Assembly: GCA_021234535.1 (NCBI GenBank)
Contig: CM037843.1
Location: 26,222,200-26,286,199, forward strand
Source: Stichopus chloronotus
Taxonomy: Eukaryota > Echinodermata > Holothuroidea > Aspidochirotida > Stichopodidae
Length of the DNA stretch: 64,000 nt
Reading direction: 5' to 3'
Shown here: piece by piece, positions 1 through 12,100 of the stretch
Numbering within the stretch: the stretch's first letter is position 1
How the letters are laid out: every line of letters begins with the position of its first letter
Notes under the pieces: generated by a model
What the model was told of the DNA's origin: nothing
What the model saw: only the letters and a program-made list of their open reading frames with translations
The model's database searches: none
Translations under genes and position numbers: made by a program

Positions 1-54
1 GAATTTACAATCTGTAGGAAGCCACAAATAATTATACTTCTTCTCGATTTGCAG

Positions 55-195
55 ACTCTAACAATATCAATTCCAAATGAGAGATCCTCCGGCTTTGGAA
101 GTGTCGGTAGAGGAAGAGGCAGAGGGAGGGGAAGAGGAAGGGGCATCGATGCAGACAGAGTGGTAAAGATGACAGCGGAACAAGTCCGACAACAG
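55..195 (+). CDS. CCDC9: CCDC9-like exon A (RG-repeat exon)
   Basis: The exon is 47 codons, phase 0 at both ends, bounded by TTTGCAG at 54 and the donor CAACAG|GTTGGT at 196. The reading frame begins TLTISIPNERSSGFGS, runs into an uninterrupted GRGRGRGRGRGRG tract and ends with MTAEQVRQQ. Human CCDC9 has a comparable GRGRRGRGRG block just before its EERRRQNIE segment, which here is the next exon. RG tracts of this kind usually bind RNA and are targets of arginine methylation; that is family knowledge, not shown here. The next exon lies 3.5 kb downstream. The purine-rich stretch (about 105-150) is also what an exonic splicing enhancer or a slippage-prone minisatellite would look like. Confidence 0.85.
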
Positions 196-3100
196 GTTGG
201 TTAATTCCATTGATCAGGTTTTGACATACCTCGTTACAGAAGAAATGTTAATAAGCTGTTGGCTGTGACTCAGCAGTTGTTTCATGTTCGTAATAAATGA
301 TGAATCTGCCTTTAATTGCCACACTTTTTGTGCATTGTGGTGACTGTTCTTCTGACCGAATTATCAGAGTGGCATTTTGGCATATTCTTGTGTGAACTAC
401 GTTGTAATTTTTAACCTAACCTTCCGAAATATAATTCTAGTTGTGATGCATTTAGTCCTTAAACTGACGTAATCTTTAAAGTAATTGCGTGTGTACTGAA
501 AAACCAAAAAGATAAGATTTTGTTTGATCCTAACTATTTCTTTATTTTTAAATGTAGAGGCAAGGTTGTACATGAACGGACTCTGTCTTTCAATGAAGGA
601 AAATGACAGTAACAACTTCGAAAAGCAATGGGTTTGGCATAAAAACAGTAAAAAACAGAAATCACATTTGAAAACTAACGGTTTTTACTATAACTGCCTA
701 CATAATGAATATGCAACAGCACAGGTCGCACTAGTGTATCAAAAACATACTACTCAAATCGTCAGTCCTTGGTAGGTATCGGGAACTGTAGTATTGGTGA
801 AAGGAAACACTGTATTTACAAATAACCTACGAATTGACCAAAACCTCGTCCGCGGTTTGCTCAAAGAAGCACTCCGTTGATTTGAATGAAAACTGTCAAC
901 CACTACATTATCGTATTCTGCATATTTTATCGTTATGTTAGAAGAATTTGAAATCATATGGCAGAATTAACCAACTGAAACCTATTTATTTTCCCAGAAT
1001 GTCTGAATGGTGTAATTAAAAGACTTACCAAACTTTTTGAGATGAAATTTAATGTTTTAACTTTTTGCCTACGCACGCAATCACTTTAACTTTGTTTCTC
1101 TTAGCGATGCTCATTGACAATTATGGGTATTGATTAACTTTTGATATTCTTTTTGGCTGACAAATTCACTCATTCTGTTTTGAATCATCTGCACATCTCA
1201 ATCCTACATAAATACATCCATATATTGAATAAACCTGTTTTTTAGTTGTGTCATATATGGCTCGACAATGCTTGAAGAAAATCTAAAATGAAATGCAATA
1301 AGCTGCTTAAAGAGGAACCGCTGATTGGGTACAATACAGTTAAACCCCTGTTAATTCGAACCCCGTTTATCCGAAACCCTGTTTATCCGAACTGGCCGTT
1401 TTGCAAATCTGGCATCATACACAAGCAATGTAAACTTTCAGCCTAGATTTGACAACATATTACCTCTCTGTTTAACTTTTTGCGATCCTCGAAGATCTTT
1501 ATTGTAGTTAAACCAGCTATTGTTAATGTTTATCTCTATTACCAACTTTAACCAGCCAAGCCGGAGGATGAATACATGATTCAGAAATACCCGTCTTATT
1601 CTCGGCGTGTTTTCTTTCTTTGTTGTCGGCGTAGAATCACAATAGCGTCACTAAGTCCATACTTACAATAGCCTGTCGAAGTGTATGAAACTTAGGCTTT
1701 TCATGCAAAGCCCCGCGCTAGCATTAGCGCTGCCCAACAGCTGTTCTTTTCACACCTAACAATACAGTGATTGGAATAAATACGCGTGTGGAAGAATGTC
1801 AATCACACTTAAATCTGGGTGCAATAGGTGAGAATAAAGTAAACTGGTGGCCCCAGATGAGAAAGTTAACAAGCTTTAAAGCTTGAAATTCAAAACAAAT
1901 AAATCCCGTCTTCGAACATCTTTCGGCAATATCTTTACATTCATTCATGCATTGTGGCAAGGGAACTGATAGCCCCATTAACACTTCACGAGCTTGTGAA
2001 AGATAGCAAGCTTCTAAAACCTAGTTAAACTTCGGAGACGATTATGCCATTTTGATAAAGTCAATCAAAGTTTTCAAATCTCCTAAATATCCAATTAAGG
2101 CGATACAACAAACGATTCAAACAAATAAAATGAGCTGTAGGCCTACTCAAGACATATGGGCGAATTATCCCTTGCCACGTTTGATTCCAATCATTGTTTA
2201 AAAAATTAAGCAGAGCACGTTATTTTTCCACTACCGAGACTCCGGCATTTCGATAAGCCTAGCTTTCAAACAGTACCAGGCAAGTAACCACACTGTTACT
2301 GCTAATGTTACTGTACATGTTGTAGCTAGCGCCCGCCCGAATTCGTAAGTAGCGGTAACAGCGCGGGATAGACTGTCGGGGTTTTTAAGTGACATGGTTC
2401 TCACTTTACATCTCCCTTTTCCATGTCGGCAAGTGTTTATACCATTTGTAGAGGTAAAATTTACATACATGTTCGTTATTTTAGCGCATTTTTTGAAAAT
2501 GTAGGCTACTGTTGCTTTTGGTTTATAATGTTAGGATTCCGTGTGTAGGCTATGTGTAATCCTGCCGCCGAGCAAAGTATCGCAACCCAGACGGACATCC
2601 ATTGCCCTCATTCAATTTATCCTCCAAAGAAGAACACACGAAACACTTTGAATTTTAAACAAATATTTATTTTTTAATACGAAACCAAAGAAATAACACG
2701 GAGACAACCTAACAATGGTTAATTTCACTTTGTTGATAAGCGCGTGCTTCACTCAGGGGTAGCATATGAACGATGAACATGAAACCCCGTTTATCCAAAT
2801 TTTTCCGTTATCCGAACAACATCTGGTCCCGACGTGTTCGGATAAACGGGGTTTTACTGTACTGACAAAATTATTCATAAACTTTGATTTGGCATTAAAG
2901 GGGGATCATTTATGTGTCTGACTACATCATCACAAGTACAATGTGTACAGTGGTGTAATGTTTGATGCATTTTTAATTTGCAACAAAAGTGATACTGATA
3001 ATCTTGTAAAAGATAAAGTGACAAAAATAAATCTATCTGCTGTGTCATGGGCTGTTGCTTATAGATGCCATTTGTGCAAAACCATGTATGGATGATATTC

Positions 3101-6100
3101 AGTACTAGCATGGTCTAAATTCTATTAAAGTTGGACAATTTATGGTATAAAAGATTTATGGAAATAAATATTTAATCATAACATTACAAGGCAAACAAAT
3201 GCCAAGATGTAAGTTATGTGGAGAAGAATAATTCAGAATTGCCGATCAGACCTGATATACTGCACCAAGAGAGAACAGCAACTGTCAACAAACTGCATAT
3301 ACACTAAAAACACCTGTGGAGGAGAAAACAATAGAACAGGTTGGAATGACATTTCAAACCTACAATATAAAGACAGAGTATTTAAGTGTAGGGACACAAA
3401 ATAAGTAGAGATTCAAACAGCGATATAAGTGGAGGTTCAAACAGCAAAAATTGGAACAAAGGGAAGGCGGAAAAGGATACCTACCCAGGATTGGTGGGTT
3501 AAAGTGCATTAGTGCATTAAACTACAATTTACACATTGCATATTGACTGTATAGATAATGTCTATAGTAAACATCATTACTGAGCTGACGGATGTGAGGA
3601 GTATCTTCATCAGACATCGATCACGGTTTACATTCATCACTTGTATAATAGTCATTAATAGAAATGTTTATGTAAAAAAAAAAATGGAATGAATTAATTC
3701 CTATTTTATCTGATGTTTGTCACTCCGCCAGGAGTATGAAGAAAAGAGACGGCAGAATATTGACTTAGTGGAGGCGGAGATCAGAGCTATGAGAGAAGCA
3801 TATGAAAGTCAGGTAAGATTTTGGAGCTGTTATCAAAATAAGGTTCCGGCATTGATGGGCAGAAATACAGCACCTGGCTGTGAAAGATAGTTTGACCACA
3901 ATATTGTCATCCATTTTTTGTGTTTTTGCTGATTTTGAAGGTTTCCACTTGGAGTAAATTGATAAGGGTACTCGCAAATCTAATTTCAAGATTTTATAAA
4001 TGTTTCTCTCTGGGTGTGTTAAAATGAAATACTGTAGAAATCAACTTTTATCGAGGTGTGTCCTTTTTTTTTTTTAAACAACCGGTCAGCTTCCTGTGTC
4101 AAACTTTTTACACACAACCTTATGAACACAAGATGAATTTGAAAAAAAGGAAACATTGGCTCTTGCTAATACATATTGCTCATTTTAGAAACTCATGGAG
4201 ACAACTGTTTGTAATCAAGGCATTACTCTAAAATATGACACAAGACTATTGGAAACAAGTGACATCCAAATGCTCACCTGTTTGTAATCAAGACAGTACT
4301 CTGGAATATGACACAAGACTATTGGAAACATGTGACATCCAAATTCTCATAACTTTGTTTCCCCATAAAATTCTCTTTGAGAATTGCACATAATTATTTG
4401 TTTTTAATCATCCATAGCAGAAAGCAGCTGGTGGAGGCGGTGCTGCTGCTGCCATGTATGACCCCCCATCATCAGGGAGCTTCCTCTATGATAGATCAAG
4501 GTTTGGACCTGACTCATCCCAGAGTTCTGGACCTCAGGACCGAAGAGAAGGTAGAAGGAGAAATCCACACAATTGGGGTGGACCCACAATAGAAGATGTA
4601 CACCAGAACATAACAAAAGCAAGAAAAGGAAGACAACAGCAGGTAAGGATGAAAGTGAAATGCAAAGAAAGTAATTGAGTAACCTCTTGGGGATATTGAA
4701 TTGGCAGAGACGTTATGCTGGAGACAGCACTGTAGGGGTTAGCATGGAAGGGATTTTACCAGGAGGAAGTTATCTTGGAAGAGCTTAATAAAGCTTGAGT
4801 TTTGCTTCTGAGTGATGAGTTTGGAGCTTAGCTTGGAGGACTTTATTGTGGTGGTCAGCTTGGAGAAGGTCAGCTTGGAGGAGATTCCTGTGGTTGTTAG
4901 CTTGGAGAAAGTTAGTGTGTAGGAGATTAACGATGAGGAGATTAACTAAGAGGATGTTACCTTTGAGTTGCTTAAAATTCCTGACAATGTGTTGCCATCT
5001 CAACAGGAAGTCATTAAGTCAGAGCAAATCTGATGTAAAACAGTCTTACTGTTTGAAAATGATAACAAATTTGCGTAAAGGTTGCAGTTTAGAGTTACAC
5101 CACATCTTCTTATTGTATTTAGTTAGTGAGACAGAATGGCATAAGGCAACTTGCATGTCAGGTAGATGTTAAATAGTTTGGATTTCCGCAATGTCAAAGT
5201 GCGTTTAGCAAGAGGGCACCACTGTCTTATCTGAGACATTATGCTGCAGATGAAAGCCTGCTTAATCAGTGGCTTGAGAATGATAAGAGATCATCCAATT
5301 GAACATATCGAACATATCTCATGATGGAACCAGATGCAGTTAGTAGAGTTGAAAAACAAACTGTTATTACCCATCAGTTGCTGAAAGTGGGTTGCCATTG
5401 CAAAAGGTAGTTATTGAGTTCAAGCAATCGTGATGTTGAGCAATCTCAGTGTTCGTTGCTCATTTAGCAGTTGGAGGTAGCAATTGTCGAAGCCAAACAT
5501 TAAGTGATTTGAAATTTCCAGTAGATTTGGTAAGTACTTACATTTTGTGCTGATTCTTAGGCATTGGCAAAGAACACTGTAGATGTAACAGTGTCATGGA
5601 CAAGGGTTGGGGGGGGCAGGAACAAGTTGAGGACAGCTGGGAAGTAGACTTGGATGGATTACTCAACTCTTCTTCAGTCTTGACTCCTGGCTGGGAGTCT
5701 AGTTTCCCTGTTTGGCCTATCCTATACCTGACATTTATCATCTACCAGAAGCCCAATTCTAATCCACCAACACTGTTTGGAGCCCTACATTATCTACGCG
5801 ATAATTCCTGCTCAAAATGTAATGTATAGGTGGCAGTTATGATGTAATTGAAACCATCACCGAGTAGGGGGCGCAAGTAGCTTCAGAGACGTGACTTTTC
5901 AGACAGCAGAACTTGACTTAAAAAATATTGGAGTCACTCCAGGCCCACTGGGAAGCAGCAACTGAATGTTACAGCACACTACCTGTGAGCATGTGATGTT
6001 TAATGTATCACACTACAAGTATGTTGGCTGCCAAGATAGTAAACATACACATTGACTTATGATCAGTTTATGCAGAACTTTCATCTCTGAACCAGTGAGG

Positions 6101-9100
6101 GTATTTTGTCAAAAGTGTTAAAATTTACTCAGAATTCTTGTATCATCCAGGTTAAACCCATCTCATAAAGTAGAAGATTTGTAAGTTTTTGAGGGTGTAA
6201 AAGCCAATTTCAGAGCAAGTAGCGATGTACTATATACATGACCAGTGTCTGTAGGATTGAAGTCTTTGCTCCCTTCCGTAGGTGTAAGGGAAGACATTTC
6301 ACAGGTGGGAGAGGGTGTGTGCCCTGAAAATTTTGCAATTTGTCCTGATTTTCCCCTTTTAGCACAATAGCACTCAAGATGGCTGAGTCCCCCCCCCACG
6401 AGCTGTAAGGAGAGATACTATTTCAGGAGTGTTGGCGGTTACTTGTATTGAGATCATGCATTAGGTGGCAAATGCCAGCACACTGCTCACTGCACTACCC
6501 CTTTGCCCTGAGTATACAAGTCTCAGTGCCATGAAATGAGCATTTTCCCTTCTCTGGGCGGGACTGCAGCCCAACAACCCCTGTGAACCCCACTCTCCCG
6601 CACCCGCCCCACCCGCCTCATATACCTATGCTCCCTTCACCTTGAGGTGGACTTGCATAAAGTATTTACATTTACACTTTGAAATGTAATGATCATATGT
6701 TTATCAAGTTAATGTCATTTGGTGTAGTATAATATTACACCCATCATAAATACGTAATTTTACATAAAACATTCCACAGTTTCTGCATCCTGTAGTGTAA
6801 GTAGGTTCTCTTACTGAGACTATGGATTTCCTCATATAACAGCAGTTACTTTGAAGCAGGTAACTACTCTGAGAGTTTCTTTTTTAGGGCATTGTTTTCA
6901 ACCTAGTGCCACCTAATGTTTCTTTGAGAGCAGTTAACGATCAAAAGGAATGAACCTGTGTGTTTTCCAGTCTTCTTGTATGAACGGAATGTTCAAACTT
7001 GTTGCTCAGTGAGAGAATACAAGGGCAGACATTTGTGAAAAAAAAATGTGTAAAAAAAAAAAAGGGGGAAATGTATGGCCAAGTGCTGTGAGGCATTAAT
7101 CAAAGCAGATCCTGACTATAATGCAAAACATATTAACTGTCGCTATGATGTACCTTTGTGGGAAAAGGTCTGAATTGTTTTTTCTTCATCTCTAACACGT
7201 TGAAACAACATTTACTGATCTGTATGCATCAGCAGCCAATTAGCAACACAAGCAAGGTCAAATACTGCACATAATATTGTTTCTGTTTTCAGAGCTGCCT
7301 GCTCAAGGGCCTCATTCCACTGTGAAATGTTAGCATTAAGTGACTCATGGGAATACTGTTTGTCATCCCAGCAGTACATGCTAGTCAGCAGCGATCTTGC
7401 TCTCATTCCTCGTTCGGGTCACAGTGGTGACAAAACTTGAGTCATCCCATTCATTCAGTTATCTCTGATTATCTTCTGGAGATTTTCACCTCACAAACAC
7501 TTCTATTCTTAAGTTTTTGAAAAAAAAAAAAGTCTGAAAGATGCTCCTGATAGATTTCAAAGCATCTTTATTATGTCATCATTGCAGTATTCGGGATCTC
7601 AGTCAAAACTGGAAATGACAGCATCGATGACCGGTAAGGAAAGGAGGGACTACGAACAGTGGAAGAGCGACAGAGAGAGGGTGGACCAGCAGCGGTTAGC
7701 GAGACATATGAATGAGTCAGGAGAGTGGCGCAGAGAATGGGATCGGGAAAAGCCCAGCAATCCCGGGTATGCATCTAATCAGTTAAAGAGTAGACACACA
7801 GAAGAATGATTACCTTTTCATGACAGTGTTTAAGAACGATATTATGGCCTTTTTGTTGTGTGTTTTGAAAGTTTTTTCAACAAAAACTGTCCCAACCGGA
7901 GTGTTTGCTTTTACTTGATATGAAAGAAGTAATTGATTAATTGTTTTTTTTTTTGCTGATATCATGTTTTCCTGACAGTCACATGAGGTGACCTTGCTTT
8001 AACAGAATACTAGCAGCTTGGTCATGTTTAGAATTAGACTGTCTTGGGTTTTCATACCACATCAGTTACATCACATTTAATCACATCACATTTGGTAGCA
8101 AAGGGTTTCCGTGTGTAATTTAAATTGTTATTGGGTCAATTGATGAAGTACTGTGTTCATATTCAGGAACTACCAACCTTTAGATTATGTTAGATTAGTA
8201 CTTCAAGGACATGCACTTTTTCACTTTATACAAAGGTAAAAATAAGTTTCTTTGCAAGTTGGTGTATAAGCTGGGCAAATGAACTTTTTTTTTTATGTCC
8301 AAACTTATTAGATCTTTATCATATTTCATCACTTTTGTGGAAAAACTTGTTTTAGAAATGTTCCAGCTACAAATATATGATCTGGTTTTCTACTTTACAG
8401 TTTCAGATTCTCAATTTATAGCCTTTTTAACACTCATGGTTTCCTCTAAGTGGTATTAAAATCAGAATTTGGTCTGAGGCGATACTTTCCTTCCAGTTTG
8501 TATTCATATTAGTGTTTTCAAAGTTGCTTTTTACTCAACGTCTGCCAAAACAGAAAATTTCATAAACAAAGTTACGCTGTAGAAGTGATTACCCCAGATG
8601 AGTGACAACTAAGAGACAACAAAAAGGGGGATATTTACATATTTGAAGTTTGTTTTACTGGCTTGATGCAAGATTTCTAACAAATTTTGATTAAAAGTTT
8701 GTGCTCTGGAGACTTTCTGTTTGCTAGACATGTAACTGTCTGCTTTAAGTAAAATTATTAAGTTTATAACACTGTTAATGTTAATCATCACTTTGTTTAG
8801 CATCACATTATAATTTAGAAAAAAATTAATGAGAATACTAAAGCAATAAGACAAACAAGAAGATATTCACAAAAGACAGTAGTAGCCAAGAGAAAAAAAA
8901 AAAAAAAAAGTCAAGTGAAAAACAAGTGACGGCAATCATCACTCATCTTTGTCCAAGAGGTGCTTTCAATGAAACCCTTCCACCAAAGCAGCTAAGAAAA
9001 TTTAGAAACAATATGGGTTTGAACCTAGTTCCTCGTTCTTGTGTGTGTTTTTTTTTGGTTAGTTGAGGTAGATCTATGACTTAACAATAGTGAACAGTTT

Positions 9101-12100
9101 CCCCATATACCTCGATGTGGACACCCAATGTTTTCATAAAAATACCATCCATTTATACATTTAACAGAGGTAAGTTTTTGAACAAGTTATGTATCATACA
9201 GCAATGGTTTAATTAGTTGGTTTTTTTCTTACTTCTTTGTGGGAGTAGTTCATTGAAGCACCCTTGGCAAGGGAAAAGATGGCTGCTAGGGTTGCACACT
9301 CGCTTTTCTGGTTGTTAGAGACTATTTATTTATGTTCAGATGGATTGGGGATGTTAAGAGTGCTAATTTAGAAATACATAAAATTATCGTGCAATTGTTA
9401 TCTTTTTTTTTTTTAACAAACTGCTCACTCAAGTCTTTGATTGTTTTGCAGTGCAACTCAAATTGAGTTTTCCATGAGAAAGGTTTAAAAAAATAATTGT
9501 GTACTACAAGAGATGGGTAACTTTTGCCAAGAGTCACTCTGTTTGCCTTTGTTCAAATTAGTAGCATTCTTTTAATTTCTTCTTTCAAAAGTTTTATAAA
9601 AACTGCAGTAGTTTTATTTATTTATTTATTTATTTATTTTTTTTGCAAGTTGAGTCAATTTATTTGGGATTAGAATAATGAGAAGCAAAGTTGATAATTG
9701 AAATCTTAAATCTTCCATTGTTAGGTAGTAGTGTAAGAATATATTTTTTCAAGTTGTCCCTTACACAGGAGAGATAAACAAGAGATGACATAGAATAGAC
9801 ATGTACAACAAACACCATCTAAAATGAAAGTTTTCTCTTTTTTTTCTTATTTTGAGAGGTGACTCCTTTGGTAATAATGGTGAAGATAATGGATAGGATA
9901 TATCATGCATTGTGTAATGAGGAAGCGTGAAGGCATCCCAGGAGAATGTTGCACCTGCTTATGGGGTACAGAACTTTTATGCATTTGGGAGGAGAACTGT
10001 GCCAAGAATGGCTTTCTTCATCCTCCTATGTCAGTTTTTCTCTTGTTTGCAAGAAATGTTTATAGCAGTGACTGACCAGAAAACATTAAAAATTGTTTGT
10101 CTGTGTTTTATGTTTTCTTTGTTTTATCAGGTAAAAAAGGTTATAACATTTTAGTGTATTGTCAAGGAAGTTTTGCTGATAATGCCTTTAAAGTAAACAA
10201 TGTTGTCACCATTGCAGAATGAAAGGAAAAAAAAAGTATGATAAGAAGAACATGTATCTTCTTTCATTTTTCATCATCAGGTGCTGGTTTCTAACAGTCA
10301 AATTAGCTTGAGATTAGTCACTAATATCTTCTGAAGTCTGTTCAACATCTTCATTATTACATTATGTGTTTATTTTCCTTTTGAGAAATGTGTTGTTTCA
10401 CATATTTTCTTTGTGTACTATTTTTTTCTTTCTAAGTTTTAACAATGTCGAGAAGACTTGTATCAAATCCGCCTGCTGTAGGTAATAGTCACTAATATCA
10501 GTGTATGACTTCGAGGGTACCACCGAATAAAAAGAGGGTAAACGTTGACGGATAAAAAGATTCTAAATTTTGAGAGGTAAACACAGAACGTGCGTTCCGA
10601 TGCATGTGAGCGCCTTTGCGCTTACGTATGCATGTTGTTTCAAACGCATGTTGTTGATCGGAGCTGCTGGTCGACGGTGCCGTCAACACTCTGCATGCCC
10701 TTCCTATGCTGCTACTGCTGCCACTTGCTCACAAACAGCTTTCCTCGCTGTCTGACATTTGGAGGGCTGAAACACCAGTCCTTCTGTATGTTACATTAGT
10801 CCAGCCAAAATCTTTGAGAGCCGACAAAACTTCAAGAGGTAAAAATGCAGGTTAGTCTCTGCTGTATATTGAATTGTATCTGCCTGTCCACACCAATCAA
10901 TTGGAAATGAAAATTAAATTGTTTTGATGACTGAGAAATGGTGGGATAATGGGATTCCACCCAAAAAAATAAAAAATAAAAAGGGCAAAATGTCGAGAAT
11001 CACTTACAGAGCAGGCTTTGTTAGATTCCATGGTCCTAATTATGTATTAAAAAAAAATGATAGAAAATGTAGACAGCTAAGAATTGCAAATGATTTATGA
11101 TTACATGGCACTGACACATTGTCATCTTTTCTATAATTTGCCCATATTAGGAGGCAAGACAGACCCTATACAGAAGGACATCAGGTGTCACACCAGGTTA
11201 ACAGAGGTCAGATATTTTCATTCTGTTTCTCTGATTTGTAGTGTGATAGATTGCACTCGCCCTCTGGGGCAAGCACATTCCCCATCCTTTTGTGTTAGAA
11301 TCATTGGTAGCTTTAGTTCAAACACTCACTTCTATTCTTTCATCAAGCTTTGCTGTTCTGATGGCCTAGGTAGTGGCGCCTAGTTGCTTTTCCTTTTCTT
11401 GAAACGAGAAATAACATAAGGAATTAAGTAAGGTTTTCAGCCACTGAATGAGCCTGAATCGTTTCAATGGTCATTTCTTTTCGAGCAAGCAGAAAAATCG
11501 GTTAAATAAGCCAAAAATGCTGATTTTGAACAGTAGCAATTGGAACGGAGGAACATCGTGTATTTATCGCCCACGAAATCCTTCAGATGGGGATTGTGGG
11601 GGGGGGGGGGTGGAAGAGCCTACTGATATTCATGGAGTTGTAGATCATGTATTCTGTTGAAACTGTCAAAATAGATCGACGGACTACACAGCTTAGTGAA
11701 GGATAGTAGGGGAGGCCAAGTCGGTGGATAGGGAGAGGTCGTTGGATAGAAAGAAGATAAGATAGGTATGTATCCATTGCAACGAGAGATAACCAGGACA
11801 GATATTTTAACTGCTTTCACAAACCGCTGTGCTTCGCTCACATGTCGATGTGTGGTCTTGTGTGATGTCTTCTTTGCTCTCTGGTGTGTGCTTTTCTTTT
11901 CCTATTTACTCAACAATTCCTGCTCTAACTGTTTGCTGTGAACTCATCTATTAATGCACAGATCGTGAATTTCCAAGTCAGCATGTTTATTACGTTTGTA
12001 CTCACTGATGTATTGCATTGTGTCATCAATTGTTTTATTTTCCCCACTCATGCCCCCCTCCTTTCCTCAGTTAATACTTGAGTCAAGCTGAGGGGCTGTG

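Noticed and set aside
5529..5829. Strong donor GTAAGTACT at 5529, acceptor CTTAG at 5560 and a 77-codon frame
   Set aside because: The implied intron would be about 32 bases, too short for an animal. The frame in phase with exon C stops after about 28 codons, and the donor sits in degenerate repeat sequence. A poison exon starting at 5561 remains possible but unsupported.
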